A DNA stretch of 22,162 nucleotides from a virus. Positions within the stretch are counted from its first letter, which is position 1; the number at the start of each line of letters is the position of its first letter. Under the pieces are notes generated by a model. The model had not been told where the DNA came from, ran no database searches, and saw only the letters and a list, made by a program, of their open reading frames with translations. Of this stretch, positions 15,913 through 21,879 are shown in pieces. The position numbers and the translations under genes were made by a program. The DNA lies in the IMG/VR virus record IMGVR_UViG_3300043803_000215, positions 1 to 22,162 of that record. One strand, given 5' to 3'.

Positions 15913-16845
15913 ATGACACGTAACCTAAAATTCGACCTAGACATCGAAACAAATGCACTTTTGTGTGCAAACCCTGATGAGTTTTATTCTAAAGCATACT
16001 TATCAAGTCCTGACATTGCTAACAACTTCAGAACTTTACCAGGTATCAAGAGCAAGACTAAATTAGCAAATGTTACTTTTGGCTCTTTATTGAAAGAATC
16101 AACTTGTAACTTTACAGCTCCTACAGATACATTGGATGCAATTGACATTGATGTATGTGCTTTATCAGCTATGGCTCAACTTTGTCAATTTGACTTAGAG
16201 CAATCTTTCTTAGCTTTGCAAATGTCTCAAGGCTCAAATGGTGACTTCACAGTTGCGTCATTTATGTCTTACTACTGGAATGAAATGGCTATGGTTATTG
16301 GTCAAGACTTAGAGTTGTTAAGATGGCAAGGTAACACTGCATCTGAGGATCCTTTATTGTCTTTATGTACTGGATACTTGTTTCCAATGTTCTATGATAC
16401 TGATATTATCGGTTTATATGATGGTGCTATCACTACTGCAAATGTATTGACTGTATTAGAGTCAGTTGTTAACGCTGCTCCTGGTACAATTTCACGTAAG
16501 AAAGCAGACTTAAGATTGTATGTTTCAACAAATGTAGCTAATGCATACGAGTTGAAAGCGGCACAAGGTAACACACAAACTTATGTGACTTTACCATTAG
16601 GCTTGACATTCTTAGGAATCAATGTAGTAGTATGTGAAGGTATGCCTGACAACACTATCTTATTGACTTTGAGAACAAATCTTATCTATGCATTTGATGC
16701 TGAGGGAGATTCAAAAGCATTAAGAGCTGTAAACTTGTCTGACACTGTAGCTGAGCCTTACTTAAGAACTCGTGCTAACATGAAGGCTGGTTTTCACTAC
16801 ACTAACCCTTCTGAGATAGTGTTATACAATGCATTCTACATCTAA
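15913..16845 (+). CDS. Major capsid protein, HK97-like fold
   Basis: 310 residues beginning MTRNLKFDLDIETNALLCAN. Its position directly after the protease-scaffold, its size (near that of a capsid protein without a built-in delta domain) and the closing segment (PYLRTRANMKAGFHYTNP, then SEIVLYNAFYI) fit HK97-like major capsid proteins. The middle has the expected mix of a long helix (DLEQSFLALQMSQGSN), strand-rich domains and RKKADLRLYVSTNVANAY, as in the A domain. The start follows AAAATAAA, an A-rich leader suited to high expression in this group. A terminator follows the gene, which would let it be made in excess over later genes. Confidence 0.85.
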   Translation: MTRNLKFDLDIETNALLCANPDEFYSKAYLSSPDIANNFRTLPGIKSKTKLANVTFGSLLKESTCNFTAPTDTLDAIDIDVCALSAMAQLCQFDLEQSFLALQMSQGSNGDFTVASFMSYYWNEMAMVIGQDLELLRWQGNTASEDPLLSLCTGYLFPMFYDTDIIGLYDGAITTANVLTVLESVVNAAPGTISRKKADLRLYVSTNVANAYELKAAQGNTQTYVTLPLGLTFLGINVVVCEGMPDNTILLTLRTNLIYAFDAEGDSKALRAVNLSDTVAEPYLRTRANMKAGFHYTNPSEIVLYNAFYI

Positions 16846-16853
16846 GACATATA

Positions 16854-16882
16854 AGGGAGGTAGTAATATCTCCCTATTTTTT
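16854..16882 (+). terminator. Terminator after the capsid gene, probably partial
   Basis: AGGGAG (16854-16859) pairs with CTCCCT (16870-16875) around a 10-base loop whose edges can add one G-T pair. A short run ATTTTTT follows. A 6-bp stem suggests incomplete termination, so that some transcripts go on into the tail tube gene, which has no obvious promoter of its own. Confidence 0.65.
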
Positions 16883-16903
16883 AACTTTAAAACATAAGAA
16901 AAT

Positions 16904-17440
16904 ATGAGCTGTGATGCACTCCAAACCATCCTTAAGAGTTGTGACAACAACACTGGTGGTATTTATAAATTTTACGTCAATCAACAAGATAATGTTGACA
17001 TGACTACATTGTCAGTTGATCCAGCTGATGATTACTTAATTGACACTTTAGACTTAGTAGGTGGAGCTGATCCATTTATTGAATTTGAATTCAGACGTAA
17101 CACTTCAAGCTACACAGAAGAGTCAAACATTGACTTAATCAATGGCTCTTCATTTGTAACACAGACAATTAACTTGATGTTTCACAGACGTGAGTCAGTT
17201 AAGTCTAGTGCAATCAAAGTGTTAGGTTCTGGTCAGCAGTACTTAAGTGGTATTGTTCAAGATGCTAATGGCTTGTACTGGTTTTTCCCTTACTTGCAAT
17301 TAACTGCAACTGGTGAAGGCTCTGGAACAGCTAGAGCTGATGGTAGTAAGTACTCTATCACTCTTTTAGCTGAGAATGAGTTTTTGGCTTACCAAATTGA
17401 AGAGTCAGTAGTGACGACTTTAATTACACCAGCACCATAA
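16904..17440 (+). CDS. Major tail tube protein
   Basis: 178 residues: MSCDALQTILKSCDNNTGGI, a helix-poor, beta-rich protein. The series FIEFEFRRNTSSYTEES, SFVTQTINLMFHRRE, KSSAIKVLGSGQQYL, and GLYWFFPYLQLTATGEGSG then SKYSITLLAENEFLA is characteristic of tail tube proteins in Bacteroidota siphoviruses. Many copies stack into the tube around the tape measure. It lies after the capsid gene behind a partial terminator and before a strong terminator, so it is the last gene of the capsid transcript. Its start is preceded by AACATAAGAAAAT, again A-rich and without a Shine-Dalgarno site. Confidence 0.8.
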   Translation: MSCDALQTILKSCDNNTGGIYKFYVNQQDNVDMTTLSVDPADDYLIDTLDLVGGADPFIEFEFRRNTSSYTEESNIDLINGSSFVTQTINLMFHRRESVKSSAIKVLGSGQQYLSGIVQDANGLYWFFPYLQLTATGEGSGTARADGSKYSITLLAENEFLAYQIEESVVTTLITPAP

Positions 17441-17465
17441 TCTATTCTCCTCCATAGATAAAGAG

Positions 17466-17494
17466 GCCTTGCAGAAATGTAAGGCTTTTTTTTT
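17466..17494 (+). terminator. Strong rho-independent terminator after the tail tube gene
   Basis: GCCTTGC (17466-17472) pairs with GTAAGGC (17479-17485), seven pairs with one G-T, around a loop AGAAAT. Nine T follow (17486-17494), and the AAGAG before the stem can pair with part of them. This isolates the portal operon from upstream transcription, so the motif 20 bases later must supply a new promoter. Confidence 0.85.
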
Positions 17495-17513
17495 AATTAA
17501 AATTTTTACTCAG

Positions 17514-17528
17514 TACAATATAGGTATG
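17514..17528 (+). promoter_or_regulatory. Repeated 15-bp motif, copy 5 (candidate late promoter)
   Basis: TACAATATAGGTATG, identical to the consensus. The ATG at 17526 starts the next gene. TAATTA begins 20 bases upstream, at the end of the terminator T-run. The location just after a strong terminator is the best context evidence that the motif is a promoter. Confidence 0.7.
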
Positions 17529-17861
17529 ATATATCTTGAGAAAGACTCAACTAATAGCTTTGTATTGACCTTAACTGAGGTCACAACACTATCAAATGCT
17601 TACTATTTATTTGAGTTCGAAGATGAGTTTAACACAACATCAAACCCTATATATTGGCAAGGTGCTGATACTTCATTGTGGCCCTCAAGATTTAACCTAT
17701 TTACTATCGAAGACCCTATAGATATTGACTTTATTAAAGGTCAGTATAGATATAAAGTCTATGAAAGCTCTACACCTACACTTGATCCAGTTGGATTGAA
17801 TATGATTGAAGAGGGTAGAATGGTAGTAGCTGGTGCAATTATTAACTCAATTTATGACTAA
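17526..17861 (+). CDS. Unknown small protein before the portal
   Basis: 111 residues from ATG 17526 (MIYLEKDSTNSFVLTLTEVT); an upstream TTG at 17469 lies inside the terminator and is rejected. The protein looks like a beta-sandwich: alternating hydrophobic strands, SRFNLFTIEDPIDIDFIKG, then QYRYKVYESSTPT and IEEGRMVVAGA, a pattern seen in small phage fibre or baseplate domains where a polypeptide ends a strand with a Gly-containing turn. No family is recognised. It leads the portal operon and its stop shares a base with the portal start, so it is co-translated. Confidence 0.65.
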   Translation: MIYLEKDSTNSFVLTLTEVTTLSNAYYLFEFEDEFNTTSNPIYWQGADTSLWPSRFNLFTIEDPIDIDFIKGQYRYKVYESSTPTLDPVGLNMIEEGRMVVAGAIINSIYD

Positions 17862-19171
17862 TGGCTTGGTATAGTAGATTTATAGGCGAGAAGCCTAAAG
17901 GTATAGAAATAACAGAAGGCTATCAATCTTTCTCTACACCATTTGGTAGAGTAGGTGATGCTAACTTATCACTACCTTATGTTAATGGTAGATATCAAAT
18001 AGCTGGATATATCCCATTCGGTCAGGATAACATGTTTCCTGAGCTCCTTAACCAGCTCTACTATACATCACCTCTACATGGTGCAATAGTGGACTTTAAA
18101 ACCAACTCAGTAGTAGGTGGTGGCTATACTCTTAAGAGTGAAGGAATGACCAATGAGGACAAGTTAAAGCTCTACACATTTGAGAAGAAAATAAAACTTG
18201 GCAAAGTAGAGAGAGCTATAGCTCAGCAGTTGACTGTACACCATAGAGTATACTTCAAGTTGTGCTACAATGCTAAGAGAGAACTTTATAAGATATACAA
18301 TGTGTCACCTGAAAAGGTAAGAATAGCTAGAGATAAGCAGACTTACTTCTTATGTGATGATTGGTCAGCTAGAATTGACGTAACATCTATGAAAAGATAC
18401 CATCCTACTAACTCAGACCTAGAGCAATTGTATGTGTACGAGATTATGACACTAGGTCAAGAATGGTATCCATTACCACAGTACACTAGTGCTCTAAATT
18501 TTGCTTTCCTTAGTGGTGAGCTTAGTTACTTTGCAAAGTCAAACATCCAAAATAGTGTATTCCCTTCATTTGCTATGATGTTCCCAAAACGTCCACAGTC
18601 AGAAGAGGAGAAGTCAATGATCAAGCACACAATTGATAGGCTTAAAGGAGCAGCTAATGCTGGTAAGGCTGTAGCATTCTTTGCTAACTCAGCTGACCAA
18701 CTACCAAAGATAGAATCACTACCTACTAATGGCAATGATAAACTATTCCATGAGGCATCAGCATTGAATACAGAACAAATTTGTTTTGCTCACACTATTG
18801 ATCCTATATTAATGGGAGTCAGAACTACTGGCTCACTAGGTGGTGGAGCTGATATCAAGCAAGCCTATGTCATCTTTGAAAAGAATGTAGTAATGCCATT
18901 AAGAACTCAAGTTGAGGAGATAATTAATGAGCTTTTAGAAATCGCTAAGATACCAGGTGAATACACAATCAACAACTTTCAAATTATCAATGAGACAATT
19001 GTGGAGATTGAAGGTGACGCGAGTAAAACAGCTGATGCTATCAACTCACTTAGTCCATTGGTGGCTACAAAAGTACTTAATGCAATGACTCCTAATGAAG
19101 TGAGAGCTCTTGCATCTTTACCCCCTATAGAAGGTGGTGACGTAATGCCAACTGAAACACCAGCAATATGA
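17861..19171 (+). CDS. Portal protein
   Basis: 436 residues beginning MAWYSRFIGEKPKGIEITEG. The sequence IPFGQDNMFPELL followed by YYTSPLHGAIVDFKTNSVVG resembles the early part of HK97-type portal proteins. Later features include a helical stem region (EEEKSMIKHTIDRLKGAANAG), FHEASALNTEQICFAHTIDP, and MGVRTTGSLGGGADIKQAYV, typical of the wing-stem-crown organisation, and a C-terminal helix-rich end. Twelve copies form the vertex through which terminase packages DNA. It is unusual that the portal lies after capsid and tail tube instead of next to the large terminase. The next gene overlaps the end by four bases. Confidence 0.85.
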   Translation: MAWYSRFIGEKPKGIEITEGYQSFSTPFGRVGDANLSLPYVNGRYQIAGYIPFGQDNMFPELLNQLYYTSPLHGAIVDFKTNSVVGGGYTLKSEGMTNEDKLKLYTFEKKIKLGKVERAIAQQLTVHHRVYFKLCYNAKRELYKIYNVSPEKVRIARDKQTYFLCDDWSARIDVTSMKRYHPTNSDLEQLYVYEIMTLGQEWYPLPQYTSALNFAFLSGELSYFAKSNIQNSVFPSFAMMFPKRPQSEEEKSMIKHTIDRLKGAANAGKAVAFFANSADQLPKIESLPTNGNDKLFHEASALNTEQICFAHTIDPILMGVRTTGSLGGGADIKQAYVIFEKNVVMPLRTQVEEIINELLEIAKIPGEYTINNFQIINETIVEIEGDASKTADAINSLSPLVATKVLNAMTPNEVRALASLPPIEGGDVMPTETPAI

Positions 19172-19734
19172 TCTATTTTATAACAGAGACTTACCTTAAG
19201 GTCAACACACCAATCACAGCCAATGTAGATGTGACTGATGTTACTCCATACATAGCAACTCAGGCACAGCTTAGAGTGATGCCTATCTTAGGTACTACTT
19301 ACTATAATTATTTACTTAATGCGTACAATGCTCAGACATTAACAAATGATGAGGAGATACTTGTTACCTTTATACAGCCAGTAATTGCATGGAGAAGTGC
19401 AGAAGATGCTATCTTTGGATTGACTTATCAGTTAAAGAACAAAGGACTGCAGACTCAATTTGGTGACTTCTCAGCATCAGTGAGCAGAAGTGAGGTGGCG
19501 TTTGGTATGGAGCACTATGCACAGAAGGCATCATTTTATGAGCAGAGATTGATTAGATATCTTATAGCTAATAAAGACTTGTACCCGGGTTTCACAGATG
19601 ATACTAACAGAGACACTGACTTAAGACCTATGATTGATGCTTGTTCTTGCAATTGTGTTGGTCAATGTCATAGTGGATGCCCTTGTGGTGGTATGCGTGA
19701 GAATGGTTATAACAATTCAATACTTATACTCTAA
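19168..19734 (+). CDS. Head-tail adaptor-like protein (DUF6712-like), Cys-rich end
   Basis: 188 residues: MIYFITETYLKVNTPITANV, a helical protein (YIATQAQLRVMPILG, ILVTFIQPVIAWRSAEDAIF, HYAQKASFYEQRLIRYLIAN) of a type that follows the portal in Bacteroidota phages and probably corresponds to a connector or head-completion protein. The last 40 residues have an unusual cluster, CSCNCVGQCHSGCPCGG (about 158-174), with six cysteines and one histidine in 17 residues, which could bind zinc or form disulfides. It overlaps the portal gene by four bases and couples to the next gene by TAATG. The family call is from memory and context. Confidence 0.6.
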   Translation: MIYFITETYLKVNTPITANVDVTDVTPYIATQAQLRVMPILGTTYYNYLLNAYNAQTLTNDEEILVTFIQPVIAWRSAEDAIFGLTYQLKNKGLQTQFGDFSASVSRSEVAFGMEHYAQKASFYEQRLIRYLIANKDLYPGFTDDTNRDTDLRPMIDACSCNCVGQCHSGCPCGGMRENGYNNSILIL

Positions 19735-20024
19735 TGGCATTCAACGAGATAGCATTTACAATCATCACAGTTCTACTATCAGCTATAGGCTACTTTCTTA
19801 AAGCTGTACATAGTGAAATTAAAGCTGTAGTAAATGAGCAGAAAGAGATCATAGCTGATGTTAGTCAACTTAAAGGTAAGATTGATCTAGTAGACAATGA
19901 GGCAAGGCACAGAAGTGATGCTATTGAGAAGATGACTCAGCTTGAGATTAAGCATTTAGCTGAGCACATAAGTGAGCTGACTCAGTCAGTTAAGAAACTA
20001 ATCGAAATACAACTAATAAAATGA
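19734..20024 (+). CDS. Membrane-anchored coiled-coil protein of the lysis block
   Basis: 96 residues: an N-terminal membrane helix (FTIITVLLSAIGYFLKAV, about 7-24) and a long charged coiled coil to the end (EIKAVVNEQKEIIADVSQLK, EHISELTQSVKKLIEI). The topology fits XhlA-type accessory holin proteins or an inner-membrane spanin-like component. It lies just before a holin-like gene and an endolysin and overlaps its downstream neighbour by four bases. A spanin would need an outer-membrane partner, which is not obvious here. The membrane location is well supported, the exact role is inferred. Confidence 0.6.
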   Translation: MAFNEIAFTIITVLLSAIGYFLKAVHSEIKAVVNEQKEIIADVSQLKGKIDLVDNEARHRSDAIEKMTQLEIKHLAEHISELTQSVKKLIEIQLIK

Positions 20025-20224
20025 CACTAAGAGACAGATGGTGCTCCAAAACACCTAATTTTTGGGTTAGAGTAAGAAACTTATCAATCACAATTGGTAC
20101 TATTGGAGCTGTTTTATTGACTTCTCCTTTTGAATTACCTCCATTAGTGCTAACTATGGCTGGATACTTAGTAACTGCTGGTACAATTGGAGCTACACTA
20201 TCACAGTTAACAGTACAAAAGTGA
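20021..20224 (+). CDS. Holin-like small membrane protein
   Basis: 67 residues with two membrane segments (about 20-36, ITIGTIGAVLLTSPF, and about 41-62, LVLTMAGYLVTAGTIGATL), a basic N-terminus (MTLRDRW, VRVRN) and a polar end (SQLTVQK). Size, topology and position directly before an endolysin gene fit a holin that opens the inner membrane at the end of infection. Overlaps with both neighbours (four bases and one base) show tight co-translation. No family-specific motif is visible. Confidence 0.65.
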   Translation: MTLRDRWCSKTPNFWVRVRNLSITIGTIGAVLLTSPFELPPLVLTMAGYLVTAGTIGATLSQLTVQK

Positions 20225-20295
20225 TGGAATTTTTGTTAGGAGCTTTTTGTGGTATTATTTTAGGCATAATTGTAATAGTATACTATGAATTATAA
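20224..20295 (+). CDS. Tiny membrane peptide between holin and endolysin genes
   Basis: A 23-residue peptide (MEFLLGAFCGIILGIIVIVY, then YEL), almost wholly hydrophobic with a GxxxG-like spacing that favours helix packing. Its start uses the last base of the holin-like gene (TGATGG) and its end overlaps the endolysin gene by 11 bases, so it is coupled on both sides. It could be a small lysis regulator or only a translational bridge. Short ORFs of this sort arise by chance, but the coupling at both ends and the clean hydrophobic stretch argue for it. Confidence 0.45.
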   Translation: MEFLLGAFCGIILGIIVIVYYEL

Positions 20296-20800
20296 CTGGT
20301 TAAAAGAAGAGACTGGTCCTAGAATCCTAGTACAAGCTGTCAGCTTAATAGGTACGAAAGAAATTATAGGTAAAAATCACAACCCAGTCATTTTATCTTG
20401 GGCCATTGAGCTTGGACTTAAGGCATACACTAATGATGAGATCCCCTGGTGTGGTCTATTTATAGCTTACTGTGCTCACAAGGCTGGTGTTGAGGTAGTA
20501 GATGGTCCATTATGGGCATTGAACTGGGCAAAGTATGGAACAAAAGAAGCTATACCAATGTTAGGTGATGTATTGACATTCAAGAGAGATGGTGGTGGTC
20601 ATGTAGGCTTGTATGTTGGTGAGGATAGAACACACTACCATGTGCTAGGTGGCAATCAATCTAACCAGGTGAATGTAATGAGAATTGCTAAGTCAAGACT
20701 ACACCAGGCTAGAAGAACAGCGTGGAAAATAGCACAGCCATCTAATGTGAGAGTAATAGAATTATCAAATAAAGGAATAATAAGCACAAACGAAGCATAA
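20285..20800 (+). CDS. Endolysin, TIGR02594/NlpC-P60-like amidase or peptidase
   Basis: 171 residues. The likely catalytic core is IPWCGLFIAYCAHKAG with Cys56, RDGGGHVGLYVGED with His106, and GGNQSN with Asn124, the Cys-His-polar triad of the TIGR02594 group of cysteine peptidases or amidases that cut peptidoglycan. The flanking WALNWAKYG and MLGDVLTFKRDG elements are also typical. No signal peptide is seen, so it would need the holin to reach the wall. The single domain fits an endolysin of a Gram-negative host. Its start overlaps the tiny membrane peptide, and the cationic repeat protein follows by a one-base overlap. Confidence 0.8.
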   Translation: MNYNWLKEETGPRILVQAVSLIGTKEIIGKNHNPVILSWAIELGLKAYTNDEIPWCGLFIAYCAHKAGVEVVDGPLWALNWAKYGTKEAIPMLGDVLTFKRDGGGHVGLYVGEDRTHYHVLGGNQSNQVNVMRIAKSRLHQARRTAWKIAQPSNVRVIELSNKGIISTNEA

Positions 20801-21075
20801 TGAAGACACCCAAAAAGAAAAAAGACATCAACATCAACATTGACACTAAGAATGTGGATGTTAAAGTTACTCGTAAAAATGGCACTACAGAGGTTAAAGT
20901 GGACACTCCTAAGGTAGACGTAGACTTTCATAAAGATAGTGACTCTAAGAGCTTAAAAGTGGACACTGAGAAGGTAGATGTACAAGTGAACAATGGTGAG
21001 GTGAATGTAGATGTTAATGAGCAGTCAGGATTTGTAGGTAAGTTAATAAAATTCTTGCTTAGAAGAAAAAAATAG
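20800..21075 (+). CDS. Cationic VDV-repeat protein with amphipathic basic tail
   Basis: 91 residues in three parts. The N-terminus is basic (MKTPKKKKD). The middle is a run of alternating strands with VDV units: KNVDVKVTRKNGTTEV, KVDTPKVDVDF, KVDTEKVDVQV, VNVDVNE. The C-terminus, GFVGKLIKFLLRRKK, can form a strongly cationic amphipathic helix like that of an antimicrobial peptide. I recognise no family. It starts one base before the endolysin stop and ends the lysis block, and it is the last gene before the terminator region. A role in disturbing the outer membrane, as proposed for disruptin-type phage peptides, is an inference. A structural beta protein is the alternative. Confidence 0.6.
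   Translation: MKTPKKKKDININIDTKNVDVKVTRKNGTTEVKVDTPKVDVDFHKDSDSKSLKVDTEKVDVQVNNGEVNVDVNEQSGFVGKLIKFLLRRKK
20894..20983 (+). repeat. 60-bp-spaced direct repeat within the VDV gene
   Basis: AAAGTGGACACT then AAGGTAGA and GTA occurs at 20896 and again at 20956, with changes only in one codon (CCT or GAG) and one wobble base. The period of 60 bp equals 20 residues, so this is an in-frame duplication that lengthened the protein. Confidence 0.7.
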
Positions 21076-21084
21076 TTATATTTG
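21055..21084 (+). promoter_or_regulatory. Host-type promoter P1
   Basis: TTG (21055-21057), exactly 19 bp, then TATATTTG (21077-21084), an exact Bacteroidota -7 box. The -33 box lies within the end of the VDV gene. Transcription would begin near 21088-21092 and meet a terminator about 70 bases later, so its product would be a short RNA or a read-through transcript. Confidence 0.75.
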
Positions 21085-21089
21085 TACGC

Positions 21090-21159
21090 ATGTATATTGT
21101 TTGGTTACAATAACACACCCTCTTTGCCTCTTCACAATGCACACTAAGAGGGTTTTTTT
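21090..21159 (+). ncRNA. Candidate ~70-nt small RNA (or attenuated leader)
   Basis: The interval runs from the expected start of promoter P1 to the terminator T-run. It holds no gene except a seven-residue reading frame (MYIVWLQ, 21090-21113). Either P1 makes a stand-alone small RNA, or the terminator attenuates expression of the small-gene cluster downstream. Start and size are inferred from the promoter and terminator only. Confidence 0.4.
21118..21159 (+). terminator. Rho-independent terminator
   Basis: CCCTCTT (21118-21124) pairs with AAGAGGG (21146-21152), followed by seven T (21153-21159). The 21-base loop includes an inner TGC/GCA stem with a small bulge. It ends the structural and lysis transcripts and also the short transcript from P1. 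Confidence 0.8.
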
Positions 21160-21170
21160 ATGCAATCAAA

Positions 21171-21189
21171 TGTTAAAATATGTTAAAAT
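21171..21189 (+). repeat. 10-bp-phased direct repeat upstream of promoter P2
   Basis: TGTTAAAAT occurs at 21171-21179 and 21181-21189, offset by 10 bp, about one helical turn, and abuts the TTTG box of promoter P2 at 21191. This is a plausible binding site for a dimeric regulator or for the alpha C-terminal domains. Confidence 0.45.
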
Positions 21190-21190
21190 G

Positions 21191-21221
21191 TTTGCATATA
21201 TGAAAAGACTTACTAACTTTG
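21191..21221 (+). promoter_or_regulatory. Host-type promoter P2, full consensus
   Basis: TTTG (21191-21194), 19 bp, TAACTTTG (21214-21221): an exact fit to the Bacteroidota housekeeping promoter. Transcription would start near 21226-21228 and read the small-gene cluster from 21252 onwards. It likely serves early expression. Confidence 0.8.
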
Positions 21222-21251
21222 TTTCATAATTATTAACCAAAACAATAAATC

Positions 21252-21332
21252 ATGGAAGGAAAAATCGTTTATTTATTAGTGCTTTATAGCATAGTAGCAA
21301 CAATCAAAATTTTAACCCTTAAATCAAAGTAA
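21252..21332 (+). CDS. Tiny hydrophobic peptide, first gene after P2
   Basis: A 26-residue peptide (MEGKIVYLLVLYSIVATIKI, then LTLKSK) with one membrane-like stretch and a basic end. It is the first ATG after promoter P2 and is preceded by an A-rich leader (AAAACAATAAATC). The stop is one base before the next ATG. Function unknown. It could be a real membrane micropeptide or a leader that sets translation of the next gene. Confidence 0.5.
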   Translation: MEGKIVYLLVLYSIVATIKILTLKSK

Positions 21333-21333
21333 C

Positions 21334-21564
21334 ATGCAAAATTTAATCAAACACATCATTGAACAAGAGAAACATTGCTGGGACATGTATCTATTTTCAC
21401 TAAGCCAATTTGGTAAAGACTCAGAACCAGCAACAAGATGGAGATCATACTGGCATACATATTCAGACATGATTAAACAGTTCAACTTGACTGCTCCTAC
21501 TAGGAGAAACCTGAGCACATTCAAGTACAAAAAGTATACAACTGTTAAAATTTGTGAACTATGA
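21334..21564 (+). CDS. Unknown small protein
   Basis: 76 residues: MQNLIKHIIEQEKHCWDMYL, LSQFGKDSEPATRWRSYWHT, then a basic end (TAPTRRNLSTFKYKK). It is helical and rich in aromatic and basic residues. I recognise no family; the pattern of ATRWRSYWHTYSDMIKQF suggests a helical hairpin. It opens a string of very short overlapping genes under promoter P2 and couples to the next gene by ATGA. Such clusters in phages usually hold early host-takeover proteins, which is inferred here. Confidence 0.6.
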   Translation: MQNLIKHIIEQEKHCWDMYLFSLSQFGKDSEPATRWRSYWHTYSDMIKQFNLTAPTRRNLSTFKYKKYTTVKICEL

Positions 21565-21692
21565 TTTGCCCTGATTGTAATGGAGAAGGTACTATTGAGG
21601 TACACTTCTGCACATTTGGTAATGAAATTCACTACACAGAAGAGGAGTGTGGATGTAATAACGGAGAAATTGATGACAATGAACTTAGCTGA
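21561..21692 (+). CDS. 43-residue DnaJ-like zinc-finger protein
   Basis: MICPDCNGEGTIEV, then a polar loop, then ECGCNNGEID. The CPDCNGEG element matches the C-x2-C-x-G-x-G zinc motif of DnaJ-type fingers, and the second element C-x-C-x-N-G is a partial copy. Such single small fingers occur in phage early regions. The ATGA overlap with the preceding stop supports it. It is too short for most gene callers. It may bind zinc and a host protein or RNA, but the partner is unknown. Confidence 0.65.
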   Translation: MICPDCNGEGTIEVHFCTFGNEIHYTEEECGCNNGEIDDNELS

Positions 21693-21879
21693 TATTGAGT
21701 CCTACTGGACTAAGAGAGGTCACTTTAACATCCTTCTATACATAAACTATTTAAGAGCAAAAAATGAAAACATACAAAGTTACAATGAGAGACAAGTCCT
21801 TCAAGATAGTGAAGGCATACGACAGGCATCATGCATTCCTGATGGTGGACAGATGGATAGGTTTAATCTTAAAAATTGA
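21673..21879 (+). CDS. Possible small gene overlapping the next one
   Basis: From ATG 21673 (MTMNLADIESYWTKRGHFNI; an alternative ATG is at 21679) the frame runs 68 residues. The first 30 residues look like a natural helical protein. The rest (NENIQSYNERQVLQDSEGIR and on) lies in another frame from the 21764 gene and may be only its shadow. The start overlaps the zinc-finger gene by 20 bases. It could be a real overlapping gene, or one truncated by a frameshift. The longer start at 21580 runs across the zinc-finger gene and is rejected. Confidence 0.4.
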   Translation: MTMNLADIESYWTKRGHFNILLYINYLRAKNENIQSYNERQVLQDSEGIRQASCIPDGGQMDRFNLKN

